Shown here: piece after piece, positions 13,674-24,850 of the stretch
How positions within the stretch are numbered: position 1 is the stretch's first letter
Layout: every line of letters starts with the position of its first letter
Assembly: GCA_024663395.1 (NCBI GenBank)
Contig: JANFAH010000002.1
Location: 6,448,001 to 6,512,000 of the forward strand
DNA length: 64,000 nucleotides
Direction of reading: 5' to 3'
From: Pisolithus tinctorius
Lineage: Eukaryota > Basidiomycota > Agaricomycetes > Boletales > Pisolithaceae
Translations under genes and position numbers: made by a program
The notes under the pieces: model-generated
Databases searched by the model: none
Told to the model about the DNA's origin: nothing
What the model saw: the letters and a program-made list of their open reading frames with translations, nothing else

Positions 13674-15151
13674 GGAACGAGCGAACGGATGAGACTTACT
13701 CCAGAGATGACTCATGGCGGCCTCAGTCTACTTTTCTCTGAAGAATGGATCTCTGCAAATGTGCGTCCTGCAGCGGTAAGATCAATACGTGAGAGTTGCT
13801 CATCGATTCCTCCCAGTGAATGGGTGACACTCGATTCTTCTCAGCATTGCTGCGCTGGTCCGGATTTCCTCTTAGAGGCACGTCTCATATTGTAGTTCCA
13901 TGCTACTGTCAAGAAATGTCCATGACATAGCCATAAACCGTTAACGGTATCTGAGTGCATATGCAATGCGTCTAGTGGCCCGGATGGATAAGGCAATGGC
14001 ATGGGAAATATGTGGACACGGGAGGCACGGAGACGATGTTTATGTGATGGAATGAGTCCCACTACAGAGGACCGGCGTTTTTTTAATTGTCAACAATCTA
14101 TTTCGGGTAAAGACACCGCAGGGGTGATGTGGACGGTGAAGGGATAAAGAGTTATGAGCGGGTCTGTGGGATCACACTATTGCGAATCACGAAATGTGCA
14201 TTTCACGGAATATCAATATCTCCAACACTAGGTTCAGATGAAACATACCGACAGTTGCCGATCGGGGGGCCGGATCTATAGCATCGGCTGGAGTACTTCT
14301 ATGTACTGCTCGGGAAGGTGCCATCATAGAAAGACGGTACGTATGGTTGAGAAACCAACATAGTGCTGGACAATTTCGGTCAGCATCAATATATAAGGAA
14401 CATACGAGAGCGCAGCTGCGTGGGGGGAAGACCCTGTGATTCCCATCTGACAGATGTTGTGACCCTGGTCCTCGGGACCATACCGCCATGAGCCAACTGT
14501 AAATGCACGGGTAGCCCGCTGACTAAGAGGATGGCGCACTTGCGAGAAAGTGAGCGTCGGACGACTTGCGGGCTGTACGCAACCCTTGCCCGTTCGTCGC
14601 TACTCGATTTAATGCCATTGAAAGACACTGTACGTAGGCCATGTAATTATGCACGAAATAAACGGGTATTTTGCGAAGAGACCCGCCCAAATTTGCTAGA
14701 GGTGTTCGGGCGCGGGAAGTGGTCACGTGATCACGCCTCGCGCCCTCCCGCCTGGTGGATTTTATTAGGTAACAATTTCGCAGGACATGCTGATGCTGAT
14801 GCTGACTCAACGCAAAGCAAAGGAATCCGGTGTACAGACAAGGATAACGCCAGGGAAACACTGGCAGGACGACTATGTCGCAAATTTTCGAGGCGCCTGA
14901 TAATGCCGCCAGCTGACAATGCTCGCGAGTTTCCTTATTAGGGTCATTAAAATGGTCTGGTAATGATATGTCAACGGCTTGGGGGCAGTGCCAAGGGAAG
15001 AAGTTTCATTGGACGGGAGTTACCCGAGTTACCGAGTGATAACGATCTGATAATGACTGATATTATGGCGTGACATTTGTCTTACATCAGCCGAACACAG
15101 CGTATGCAGCGTGTCTGACAACTATCAGTCAGCTACGAGACATCTTCTCTC
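13674..15151. other. Gene-free stretch
   Basis: No supportable gene. Short open frames on both strands overlap and show no family. A dispersed repeat lies at 14755-14885. Confidence 0.5.
14755..14885 (+). repeat. Dispersed repeat shared with 51778-51950
   Basis: Both segments contain 'ttattaggtaa', 'tttcgcagg', a 'gctgatgctga' run and 'agacaaggataacgccaggg'. Here the GCTGAT triplets are expanded. The second copy lies just upstream of membrane-gene copy D. Confidence 0.65.
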
Positions 15152-18100
15152 ATGGCTCCCTCCCATACCACCCGTTCGGCTTTGACCCGTCAAAATGCTG
15201 AACGGAATCATGCCGTTTTCCATCAATGCCCACACTGCAACAGGAAATTTCAGAAAACCGGTTTCAAGCAGCACGAGGCGAGTTGCAGGAAGCGCAAAGA
15301 AGATGAGAGGGAGCGTGTAGCTTTCGAACGTCAGTATGAAGAGAAACAACGAGGTACGTGAATTGGTGCGTAGCGCAGGCAGACTCAATCTAATGGTTTC
15401 TGGCTTCAATTATTAACTCAGCTGCCCACCATCGAGCTGCGAGAGCATCAGTACTCAAATCGCAGCCTCGAGTGCCCGAAGCTCACCGTACGGATACAGG
15501 ATATTTTTTCGTCGATGAACCCAGTGAGTCTGACTTTCATTTATGTTGTGGTCCTAGTCTCAGATAAGCTGCGGCTGCAGTCGAGGTGACTATGGGACAA
15601 GATTACAATGAGACGAGCGACATGCTCCACACCTCAGGTACGTATTCACTTTGGTGTGCGTTCTCGCAGTGCTCATAATTCCCTCAGACGTGTCGATGCC
15701 AACTTCCACAAGTTCTAATGTGGCAAAACTTCCTGAATTCAAGATCCAATTTCATCCGAGAAGCAATCGACCACTGATTTATCAGTCTTATGAAGAGTTC
15801 CGTGTTCACAGTGAGAAATCTGCATCCCTGGTTGACAAGACACCTTGGTCCCCATTTCGTACATTGGGTGACTTTGAGTTTGCAGAAATCGCACTCGCTT
15901 CACTGCTCAACCAGCAACAGGTCAATGCCCTGCTGGATCTCTTTGCTCGTGTCACACAGGGAGCCGTCCAAGTCACGCTCAAGAATGATGCCGAACTTCG
16001 CAAAGTGTGTGATGCAGCTGCGATGGAACTCACTCCAGTAAGATTTTCAAATGTCCATTCGTCGCCATCCGTCCTACCTCTCTAAATAGTTCTCCAGGGT
16101 CGAAGTTAAGGTACCATACAAAAAGGAAGAATGTACGTTCGAAGCGCATATTCGCCCACTGTGGGAGTGGGCACTCGATATCTTAGAAAATCCATTCCTC
16201 GGTCCGCACTTCACTTGGGACGCACAGCGACTCTACAGGCACAACAGCGTTGAGTATGAACGTTTTTATGATGAGCCCTGGACCGGAGATTATTGGTGGG
16301 ATATTCAAGTATGTGCCTGGTCAATATGTCATTCATTACCCGTACATAACATGTTGTATTTGTGCTAGTCGAGTCTACCAGATATCAAGAACGCCGTGCC
16401 GTTTGGCCTGATCCTTTATGCTGACAAGTCCAACCTATCGTCTTTCGGCACTGCCAAGAGTTACCCCGTCGTTGTGTGCTGTGCAAACTTACTGGTTGAG
16501 ATTCAGAATAGCAATGTCGTTGGCGGGGGTACCGTTGTCGGCTGGCTGCCTATTGTGAATGACATCCACTGTTTAGATATTCATATAGACTAAGAACATT
16601 TCAGGTCCCCGAAGATGCCGAAGAAGAGGGAAAGCTAGGCTACACAACCCTCAAGCGTGTCATGTGGCACGAATCTTTCAAGAAGTTACTTCTGGAGATT
16701 GAGCAGTACTCGAAGACTGGGTATGCACATACATCTTCGCATGACAACATTACCCGTTGGCTCTTTCCGAGTCTTATGGTACTGTCTGCCAATTTTGAAG
16801 AGATGTAATATACTTTCTTCTTCTTGCTTGAACTGGCAATACTAACTCAATGGCCTACTACAGATGCATGATGGCACTCACTCGTGGTCGCGGTGGCAAA
16901 CGCCCTTGCCCTGTATGTCTTGTACCGTCAGAGCTACTCCATGACCTCTCCAGGACTTTTGAACCTCGTACGCACGCCCAGGGCATCGATGCGTTATGTG
17001 TTCGTGCAACGAATCGAGTTGAAGGCGATGAATTGCTAAAGTGGTTAGGTTTACGACTGATCGAAGTAAGTTTCCACCGACAAATCACTGTCAACGAACT
17101 AATATTTAATGGGATGCAGAACGTGTTCTGGATGATTGGGTTCTCTGATCTCCACCTCGCCTGCAGCTTTGACCGACTGCATTATGGGCATGGTTTTTGG
17201 GGCAAGCACGTCTTTGGGGACCTAAAGGTGATTGTAAAGGCGCTCGGGTGACAGATCAAAGCCGACATCGAGAAGTAGTGAGTCACTGTTTGACAAACAA
17301 TTGCTGTGAACGTTGTCACTTCTCACCTTTGACAACGATAGTGTTGCAAGTTTTCCTCGCTGGCAAAACCTCGCACACTTCAACCAAGTTATTCACGTCA
17401 CTTTTTCAGATGGTAACAAGCTGGCCGATATCTCCAAGGTGCGTGTGTCCAATACTGGATGGCTGTCAATGAACTGTTTCCCTAGCAAATCTTCTACGTG
17501 GCGATCAATGTTTTGAAGAAGAGTATAACCCCTGAAGGGTACCAGCTCCTCCGAGTCATCCGAAGCTACCTACAACTTGATAGCCTCATCGGCTTAGATG
17601 TCCAGACCGAACGTACGATTAACATGATCAACGACGAGATATTGACATTTGATCAGACACTGAAGGTAGTTATACACTTTGTGCTCATTCCAATTTGTTG
17701 TAATGTGTCATTTTCAGGACTACACCAAATGCGTCATGAAGTCCAACATTGATGGTCTGCGAACTGACTGGAATTTCCCGAAAGTCCACCTTTGGAAGCA
17801 CGTCGTTCGAGATATCCGCCTAAAGGGTGCCACATGCAACTATAGCACTCAGCCCAACGAAAGTATGCATAAGCCAATCCGAGACGCATATGAACACCGT
17901 TCGAACGGTAGAGACGTTCCTGCTCAGGTATGACAACCGTGTGTGCCGAGATTCCTACTCACAGTCACTTTAAAATGCATGTTAGGTCTTGCGGGTAGAT
18001 CACCAAGTTCTTGCTACGAAGCTTCTCAGATTGCATGTTGATCACCTCAAGAAATCTGTCTCTGGGGAATCAGATCCAGAAGCTGATGCGGTCAGTGAGC

Positions 18101-18783
18101 ATACCTCACTTGATCATATTAAGCTTGGTGCACACGTCGTCGCGACCCAAACCCTGAAAGACTTAGAGGAAAATGGTCAGCCAGATATGGCGTTCCATCG
18201 GTTCCGTCAAAGGTTCTGCGAGTTCCTTAATGACGCCCTTCCGGCATATGGATATCAAGTCAAGTCATGGATCTCCCTCCCCGCTGACTTCGCGGTACGT
18301 ATCTACACTCTCATTATGTATTCATCTAGTTGAAACTGTGCTTGTGCTAAGGTTAAAGAATACCGTTATCTGCTGGTCAACTACGAGTCGACTGTCACCT
18401 GGAACCAGTGCACAGATCGTCTCCGCTGCAACCCATCATTTTTTGGTGTGCCCCGCTACGACTGTGTGCTTATTCAATACACCGAGACAGAAACCGCCTT
18501 CGTTCGTCTCATCTGCATGTTTTCCTGTGTCATTCCAGACATAGGAAGCATGGAATTTATCTTGGCGCAACCCTTCATGACAAGGATCGGACCGGCCCGC
18601 ACTATTGATCACGATCTCAGGCTCAAACGTGTCAAGTCAGTTCCGCGGGCTGCGTCCATCTTCATACCGTTGTGCTCGATCATCCGAGGGGCCATTCTAG
18701 CACCTGACACTGAACATGATGACGAATTTTTTGTTGTTGAGCAGCTTGATAGTGATATGTTCCTACGGACACAGGCGATGTAG
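15152..18783 (+). pseudogene. Plavaka-family transposase (KDZ superfamily), one nonsense codon
   Basis: Multi-exon gene from ATG 15152. Traced exons: 15152-15353, 15422-15523, 15581-15637, 15688-16037, 16090-16308, then 16371 on, with TAG ending near 18783. The N-terminus is a CCHC-like finger, CPHCNRKF...HEASC. Family-typical core segments follow: GLILYADKSNLSSFG with YPVVV, VGWLPIVPEDAEEEG, CPVCLVPSELLHDL, DRLHYGHGFWGKHVF, FPRWQNLAHFNQVIHVTFSDGNKL, and KVHLWKHVVRDIRLKG followed by NESMHKPIRDAY. In KDZ transposases these carry the RNase H-fold acidic residues that cut and join DNA. The whole family length is present. The only visible defect is TGA at 17249-17251 between Leu-Gly and Gln-Ile, at a usual Arg position. 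I could not identify terminal inverted repeats. Confidence 0.85.
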
Positions 18784-18924
18784 GTTACTTACCGTCTCTA
18801 GTGGCCTTCCAACCAGAGAATTTTGAGCGCATTGCAGATGTCTATTCTGACCCATCACCGTCTTGTCCTTTGCAAGCCGTCAACCATCCTAGCAAGGAAT
18901 CTGAAGACTTGCAACACGCTCAGT

Positions 18925-18973
18925 AGCAGATCAAAGGTACTTGGGCGACAGATTGAAGCCGACGTCGAGAAAT
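18925..18973 (+). pseudogene. Exon fragment of a second Plavaka copy
   Basis: Repeats the exon around 17235-17285 (Lys-Val-Leu-Gly-Arg-Gln-Ile-Glu-Ala-Asp-Val-Glu-Lys) and its splice donor. Here the Arg codon is CGA where the full gene has TGA. Confidence 0.75.
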
Positions 18974-19341
18974 AGTAAGTCACGATTAATACTGTTAGCA
19001 ACCACTCTGGAACAGATCACATCAGACGCATACCCAACTCTTTTCCCCCCTGCTGTGGAGCAAAGCGGTAAGTAGTAGGTGCACTGATGCAGGGACATTG
19101 GGGGATATCGTGTGGTCTGTTTCACTACTTGTTATGCCCACCACACGAAACTCAATCTACTGGATGCTGGACAGCAGGCTGCCAGAGTGGACAACGATCT
19201 CGTTCCTTTTATGTATGATGACAGAGATACGCTCTGACCAACGAAGTGTTGAAACTACAGAGCAAAGGGATGTATATAGGTCTACAAGGCTGTTGAAGCC
19301 TTGAAGGCGAAGAAACCACGATTCAGTTCCTCTTCTCTTCC

Positions 19342-19791
19342 CTAGTCCCCCCTCTTCCGTTTTCCAAGGACATTCTCGGACACAACTTGTTCAGCAAGGA
19401 AACGGTCCAGCGCGTGGACGACGGCTTGTAGGGTGTTGCGGAAAGTCAGAATCGAGTGGAGGTCGACGTCCGCGTCACGCCCAGTCGTTTCAGTGACAGG
19501 AACGTCGTCGGCTGGGATATCAGGAGGGGGATAAGCGTCGAGGGAGAGTAAAGCGGGGTCTATGGTGGAAGGCGTAGCGACTGCAGCAGGAGCGGCCCAT
19601 TCGGGGGGCGAACTGTTGGGAGAAAAATTCTAGTGGCGAGTCAATATCGACGGACTAATACACAAGCGGAACGGAAGACATACCACCAAGCTATACAAGT
19701 CGCTGAACACGTCTGTAGCCGCTTCAGCGGTCTCGGGTGCGTCAATGGGAGTCGAAGCGCTGTTGGGAATTTTGAACGCATCAGGGGACAT
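19342..19791 (-). CDS. Small acidic protein of unknown function
   Basis: Two exons on the minus strand: 19791-19684 (36 codons from ATG) and 19629-19342 (95 codons plus TAG). They join in phase 0 across GTATGT...CTAG. The 131-residue product starts MSPDAFKIPNS, is rich in Pro, Ala and Asp, has a likely helical stretch near its end (DLHSILTFRNTLQAVVHAL), and ends with the basic motif GKRKRGD, which could be a nuclear localisation signal. The frame stays open upstream of this ATG, so the true start may lie further 5'. No family recognised. Codon character and clean splicing favour a real gene. Confidence 0.6.
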
Positions 19792-20467
19792 GGGTGGGGC
19801 GGGGAAGGGGTAGACTTGAAGTCGCTGAGTGTGGAAGAGGAGATTTCGAGTTGAAGTCGCCAAGAGTGGAGGGGGAATCAAAGGTCGCGCTCACAAGAGA
19901 CCAACAGTCGACCGTCAGCGAGGGGAATTGGTGAATGAGGCACAAGGTGAATTTCATACGATGCAAGAACAGAAGCTACTAATTGAAACAGGTACTGGAC
20001 AAATGGAGACCGTGAAGATGCAAGAGCATTGAAGATACTCGAGGTGCATACGCTACTGACAAAAGTTTATAGGCATACGGTAAGGCGTCAGCAAACAGAA
20101 CGAGCATTGGCGACACTTCGCACCCGCAGATACAACAGATGCGTCGCTGGCCAGTCAAGGTCACGATGGAATGCATTCGAGTCAGACGAGTGTTGGGAAG
20201 CTGAGCATACCCTTTCACCTTGTATCCAATTCATCACACACTTACTTGCTGACTTTTTTCCTTGACGACATCAGATCTTCGTACAGAACGCAGCATCTGG
20301 TCTCGCCTTTTTTCACGTTCGCATGCACGTATACAAAACTCACAATACACGTTATGAGCAAGACGAAGTCTTTGTGTACTCGACCGGTCCCTCTTTGCAA
20401 CATTCCATCCTGCCCATGGTTCGACCCACTATACATGCTTTTTCACACACCATCTTCCCATTCCATC

Positions 20468-21032
20468 ATGTCGAGTAGCATGGCGTGGATGTCTGCGAAG
20501 GTAGCACAAGCCGTTGCCGCTGTATCTCCCGCTAAGACCATCCACATGCCAGAGTAAGTGGTACAACCTAAACCATTTCCAACACGCTAAATGTGCAAGA
20601 CCGTTCGATCTTCGTTTGCCGAGGGGAACCTGCTTAGCCCTCCACTCATGCATGAAGTCATATCCTCACAGTGAGTACCTGCTTCTTGGGAGTATGTGTG
20701 GTATTATTTCCAGTATAAAGCAGAGATGACGCAGGGTTCTGCAGCTGTTCATCATGCGGCTGCTGCTGCCCATGAAGGATTCATATTTCTCCTGGTAAGT
20801 TTGCAGTTCCCCATCGTTCCTATCCCAACCCATCTCAAACCACTTACAGTGCCGAAGCATTCTGCTCTCAATTCTGCTAGTTTTTCTCGCGTATTCTGTG
20901 GCTGGGTTCATGCGACACCGGCGTCGAATTGTCTACACTAGACTACGAAAAGTACCGCTACAACACTCCTTATCATTGTCCTTTGGTCTCTCGTATGGCG
21001 CTGCATCTGTAACATTACACAAACAAATTTAA
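20468..21032 (+). CDS. Small single-pass membrane protein, unknown
   Basis: Four exons, 20468-20553, 20600-20670, 20724-20794 and 20850-21032, join with GT-AG introns of 46-55 nt to give 136 residues. The N-terminus is Ala-rich (MSSSMAWMSAKVAQAVAAV). The middle has EPFDLRLPRGTC. A transmembrane helix, roughly ILLSILLVFLAYSVAGF, is followed by a strongly basic stretch RHRRRIVYTRLRK. This polarity suggests the short basic C-terminal tail faces the cytosol or matrix. The acceptor used for exon 3 (AAAGCAG at 20723) is the one that keeps the frame. AATAAA overlaps the stop codon at 21031-21036. No family recognised. Confidence 0.65.
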
Positions 21033-21036
21033 TAAA
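21031..21036 (+). terminator. AATAAA polyadenylation signal
   Basis: Overlaps the TAA stop of the small membrane-protein gene. Confidence 0.5.
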
Positions 21037-21580
21037 ACGGGTGTAATATTATAACCAGAAAGAAAGCAAGAAAAAAGCTCCCAAAAGGTATTCAAGTCAC
21101 GTCGATTGACACGTGACAATGCCACAATTCCTTGCATCGTCGCATATTACACTTGCGATTCATACTGCAGCAACATCGATCCCCGGAACGCATGTTCAAT
21201 TACATATCAAAAGGGACTAAGGTGAGCAAATTTCGTACCGTAGTCGCCTACTGCTGATGGCATTGTCAAATTGTGCTTTATTATGTCCTCAGACCGGCTC
21301 AATAGCTGGTTATTTGCAACCACTGACATCCAACCCGCTGACAGTCCGCCATGTGGATTCCCTGAGGCTACTACTATGTACGTATTGCTTTTTGTTGTAC
21401 TATTCAAATTTTCCATATTCATCTAAGAGCACCCAACTGACAGGTGTCGCCCTCCATCGGGATTCGCGATGTCCGTGGCCCTTAATAAGGAGAATAAAGG
21501 GAGGCTTGCAAAGGTTCGCAACCATCCGTGTGTGGCCTCACCATTTCCTCTGGTCCTTGACGTCCATTTCCTTCACTGAT

Positions 21581-23527
21581 ATGGCACCCAGCGCTGCTTA
21601 TGACGCCTTCAACTCTGATGCCGAGGATGGAGGTCCCGAAGACTTCAACCTTGATGAAGGGATGGACAATGCCGACTTGGAAGACCTGGACAGCGACGCC
21701 GAACAGCACAGGCGAATTACCCATGTTCCCGGACCTCAAGCTGACATTGCTGAGCTGCGAGCGGTACGTATACATCCTTGTTCATGATGAGTCACTAGGC
21801 ATTAGTACTGACACGATGCTAGGCCCTCAGTGTTGTGCAGCGAGCGTACACCGAATGCCGCAAGGAACTGCGCCAGACAAGGAAGGCTCTCTTCGAAGCC
21901 AATAGCCAGCATTCCAAGCGGTCCAGGAATGCTTCTAGCAAGCCAAACAGCCTCACGACTCGTATTGAGCAAGAAGCAAAGAAATACCTCCTACTGTACC
22001 ATTTTTTCATTATTCAAAGCCTTTTCCCAGCAGCTCCGAATCCCAATACTGATCGATGCGATCCAGCACGGTGGAAATCACAGGATGGGAAGCTCAAGGG
22101 CGCTCTGACTGAGCTTTACAAGATGATTCCCGCAGATTTACATGAGTCAATGGTAACCTACAAGCAATTTGGCTCCGTGGTACGTGTAATTCCAACCTTG
22201 GTGACCACTAATGTATTAATTTGTTTGAAGTTCGTACAAGCGCACGGTCAGGAGAGATCCAATGTCCTCAAAGTCATCAAGGACTGTGCTGGCGTGTTAT
22301 TCGCTCCATATAACATTTCACCGGATCTCTTTACTGGAAAGCCCACTTGTAAGAAGGACAACAAGGCATGCCTGGAGCTCTTGAAGAAGGATGGAGTCGG
22401 AGAGTACACCCGTTTTGCACCCATCCTTTTTGCAGATCCTAAGCAGATGGTTACTGGAGGCTTCTTGAAGAGTCCCATCCTAGTTAAGGTAGGCATGTGT
22501 GGTTCAATGCCACTCTTACTCGAAAATTGATTTCAGCCCATAGGTTATCTGTGTCCTGATGTTTGGAAAATCGATCCTCGCAGAAAACAAACGTGGACGG
22601 CCCCCAGCCAGGGGACAGAAGATGGGCGTGCTGAGCGTCACTGAGGGCCTGATTGCTGGTGCCTGCATCTTGGTGAGAGTGTCTGTGGTCACTGCTAGTA
22701 CACACTGACGTTGATATCATACCAAGGTTCGATTCCTATTGTCACATGATCCTGAATTAAGTGCTACCGGTGCAGAAACGCAGGTCAACTACCGATCAGA
22801 ATACGATTTCTACCTCGAGAAGCTTTTCAAAGCATCTCCTTGGGCTGTCAGCATGATGAATTTCTTCAACCAGGAAGTCTTCGGGAAGGGTTCTCAATTG
22901 GTGAATGTCGAATCCAAGGTATTTGCTAATGTGGAGCAGCTGTGTACTTGGGAAGATGAATTTTTAGACGAACTCGACAACATTGACCCCGCTGACAGTC
23001 ACACCCCGCCCGTTTCCACACTGTATGACCCCAATGCCCCTGGCAGCCGTGATTCAGGTCTACGTGACTCTGATCTGTCATTGGTCTCTCACGCTCCATC
23101 ACCTATTACCAGCTCGGTCACTCATTTCAATCCCCCTCACTCTCGTCCAGCTAGCATCACTGCTGCACAAGCCGATCTCGCTGCTCAAACTATTTCTGGT
23201 GCTTCTCGTCGATTGTCCCCTTCTATCTCAATTGGGCAGCCGATTTCGAACAGTGGTGTTGAGGTGTCAGCGGTGACCATTGCTGTTGGTCAGATGAATG
23301 TGTCTGGCGCAGCTGAGGCTGAAACATCTCGATCCCGACGAGCAATTCCAGTCATGAGTCGCCGGCGCAGCTCAGCCGCTCAAAAGGCGATTGCAGCCAT
23401 TCCCGAGGTGGTTCCCGAGGGTTTTACGACTGATATTCATGCTACTGAACCAGCTCTGGAACCTACCCGCCGTGGTCGCCATGTTGCTGCTACAAGGTCC
23501 TCGAAACCGAAGAAGACGAAGGTTTGA
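21581..23527 (+). CDS. Agaricomycete hypothetical protein with an AT-hook (possibly DUF6532-type)
   Basis: Five exons, 21581-21763, 21823-22179, 22231-22488, 22544-22672 and 22727-23527, join in phase 0 into 575 residues. The N-terminus is very acidic (repeated Asp/Glu, residues 10-45). Residues about 65-340 form a folded domain with AYTECRKELRQTRK, KKYLLLYHFFIIQSLFP, DLHESMVTYKQFGSVF and GHGQERSN-like text, which resembles a large family of agaricomycete proteins, probably DUF6532. Within it NKRGRPPARGQK is a typical AT-hook (RGRP core), suggesting DNA binding. The C-terminal third is low-complexity Ser/Pro/Ala with a basic end, KPKKTKV. All frames are intact. The family name is from memory; the DNA-binding role is inference. 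Confidence 0.75.
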
Positions 23528-24551
23528 ATCATCGCATTGCAATTGTCACTTATGTGCCGGGTTTCCAATGATCTATGGTCTTTGATTTGGCTTGCATCCC
23601 ATTACATTAGATGCAGTCCATGTTTTAAGGCTACGTAGATATACTTGTAATACATTCATTCGCTGCAAATCGTACATCGTCACCATTGTCCCCTGGAAAT
23701 GATCATCTGATTTCTTCTAAGTCATTCAAACTCCACTAGCTATATTATAAGCGACTCACCCCTCTTCTCACGCCTTGTTGTCTCCCACATGATTCATTGC
23801 GTTGTCGTACGGTGTTGTCGCTGTTATCCACCTCGTTGTGCCCGTTCGTCGTTGTCCGTCGCCTGGGGAGTGGGTTCGAGGGTCGAGGTACGTTTCGTCC
23901 ATGACACTATTACTTCTGACGTTAACTTTTTTTAAGGTTCCAGACAACTCGTGACATCGGTGTTGCCTGTCGACGCCAGCTCCATCCTATTGCTCGACAC
24001 TATGAATGCCTCTTGCGCAACACTTATTCTATCTTCCTCATCCCGTCGCCCCATCTCGCCGCCCTCATTGGTTCACTAATCTCGTAAGTGTTTCAATTAC
24101 GCTGCATAAGCTATTAGTGATCTGATGGTTGTCCACAGCGCATGCATTTACTTTCCTCCTTGTGTCATCATCACAATGACTCCCATACTTATGTTTAGCT
24201 GCTGTCCCTTCCTCCCCTTGCCATTCTTAGTCACTCATCGTCTGCTTTGCATATCCACGTGCACCACTGGCATTATTAGGTAGAACTCTCCAATTATTAC
24301 CACCACTTGTCTATACATCGATAAGTAGTGATTTCTGAAATGGAATTTTAACCATCGTCATGACAGTACCAAGGCAAAATGAAATAACAATGGATTGTCA
24401 AAATATTAATAAATAATAATGGTTAGTATACATCGTGATGGGTTCCTGGTATTGCTATGGGTTCTTTGCCATTGTCATGCCATTATAAGTACTTATTAGG
24501 CTGCAGCGATATAATACCATGATTATGTAAAATAATGAGTCATCAAAGTAA
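23528..24551. other. Gene-free, AT-rich towards the copia element
   Basis: No supportable gene. 24300-24550 is rich in AATAAT and TTATTAGT. Confidence 0.5.
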
Positions 24552-24556
24552 CAAAG

Positions 24557-24839
24557 GTATGAGTTTCTCAGTGTACGAAGTAGTCACTTTATTAGTACCT
24601 AACGAAGGTATGAGTTTCTACACTACGTCAGTACCAAGTAAACGAGTGGAATCTAGCTATACTCACCTCAGTGTACGAAGTAGTCACTGAGGTGGAAAAG
24701 AACGGTGCGGAAAATTTATAGTACCGTAATTAGTAAGCGCATTGACATCGGAATTTAATTCCAAGGGTCGGGGAACAATTCCGAGCCCTCTGGGTGAAAC
24801 TCCGAGACGCTACCGTAACTCCAGATTGCATTCTTGACA
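24557..24839 (-). repeat. 3' LTR of the copia element
   Basis: 283 bp. Contains an internal duplication of 'cagtgtacgaagtagtcact' and of 'gaaggtatgagtttct'. Confidence 0.93.
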
Positions 24840-24850
24840 CTCCCCCTCAA
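24840..24850 (-). other. Polypurine tract of the copia element
   Basis: In sense orientation GATTGAGGGGGAG directly precedes the 3' LTR TGTC. Confidence 0.8.

Noticed and set aside
15100..19020. Terminal inverted repeats of the Plavaka element
   Set aside because: I searched both flanks by eye and found no convincing inverted pair or target-site duplication.
22721..22740. tRNA B-box-like GGTTCGATTCC
   Set aside because: It spans a splice acceptor and codes for Val-Arg-Phe-Leu in a well-supported exon. No A box or acceptor stem is present.
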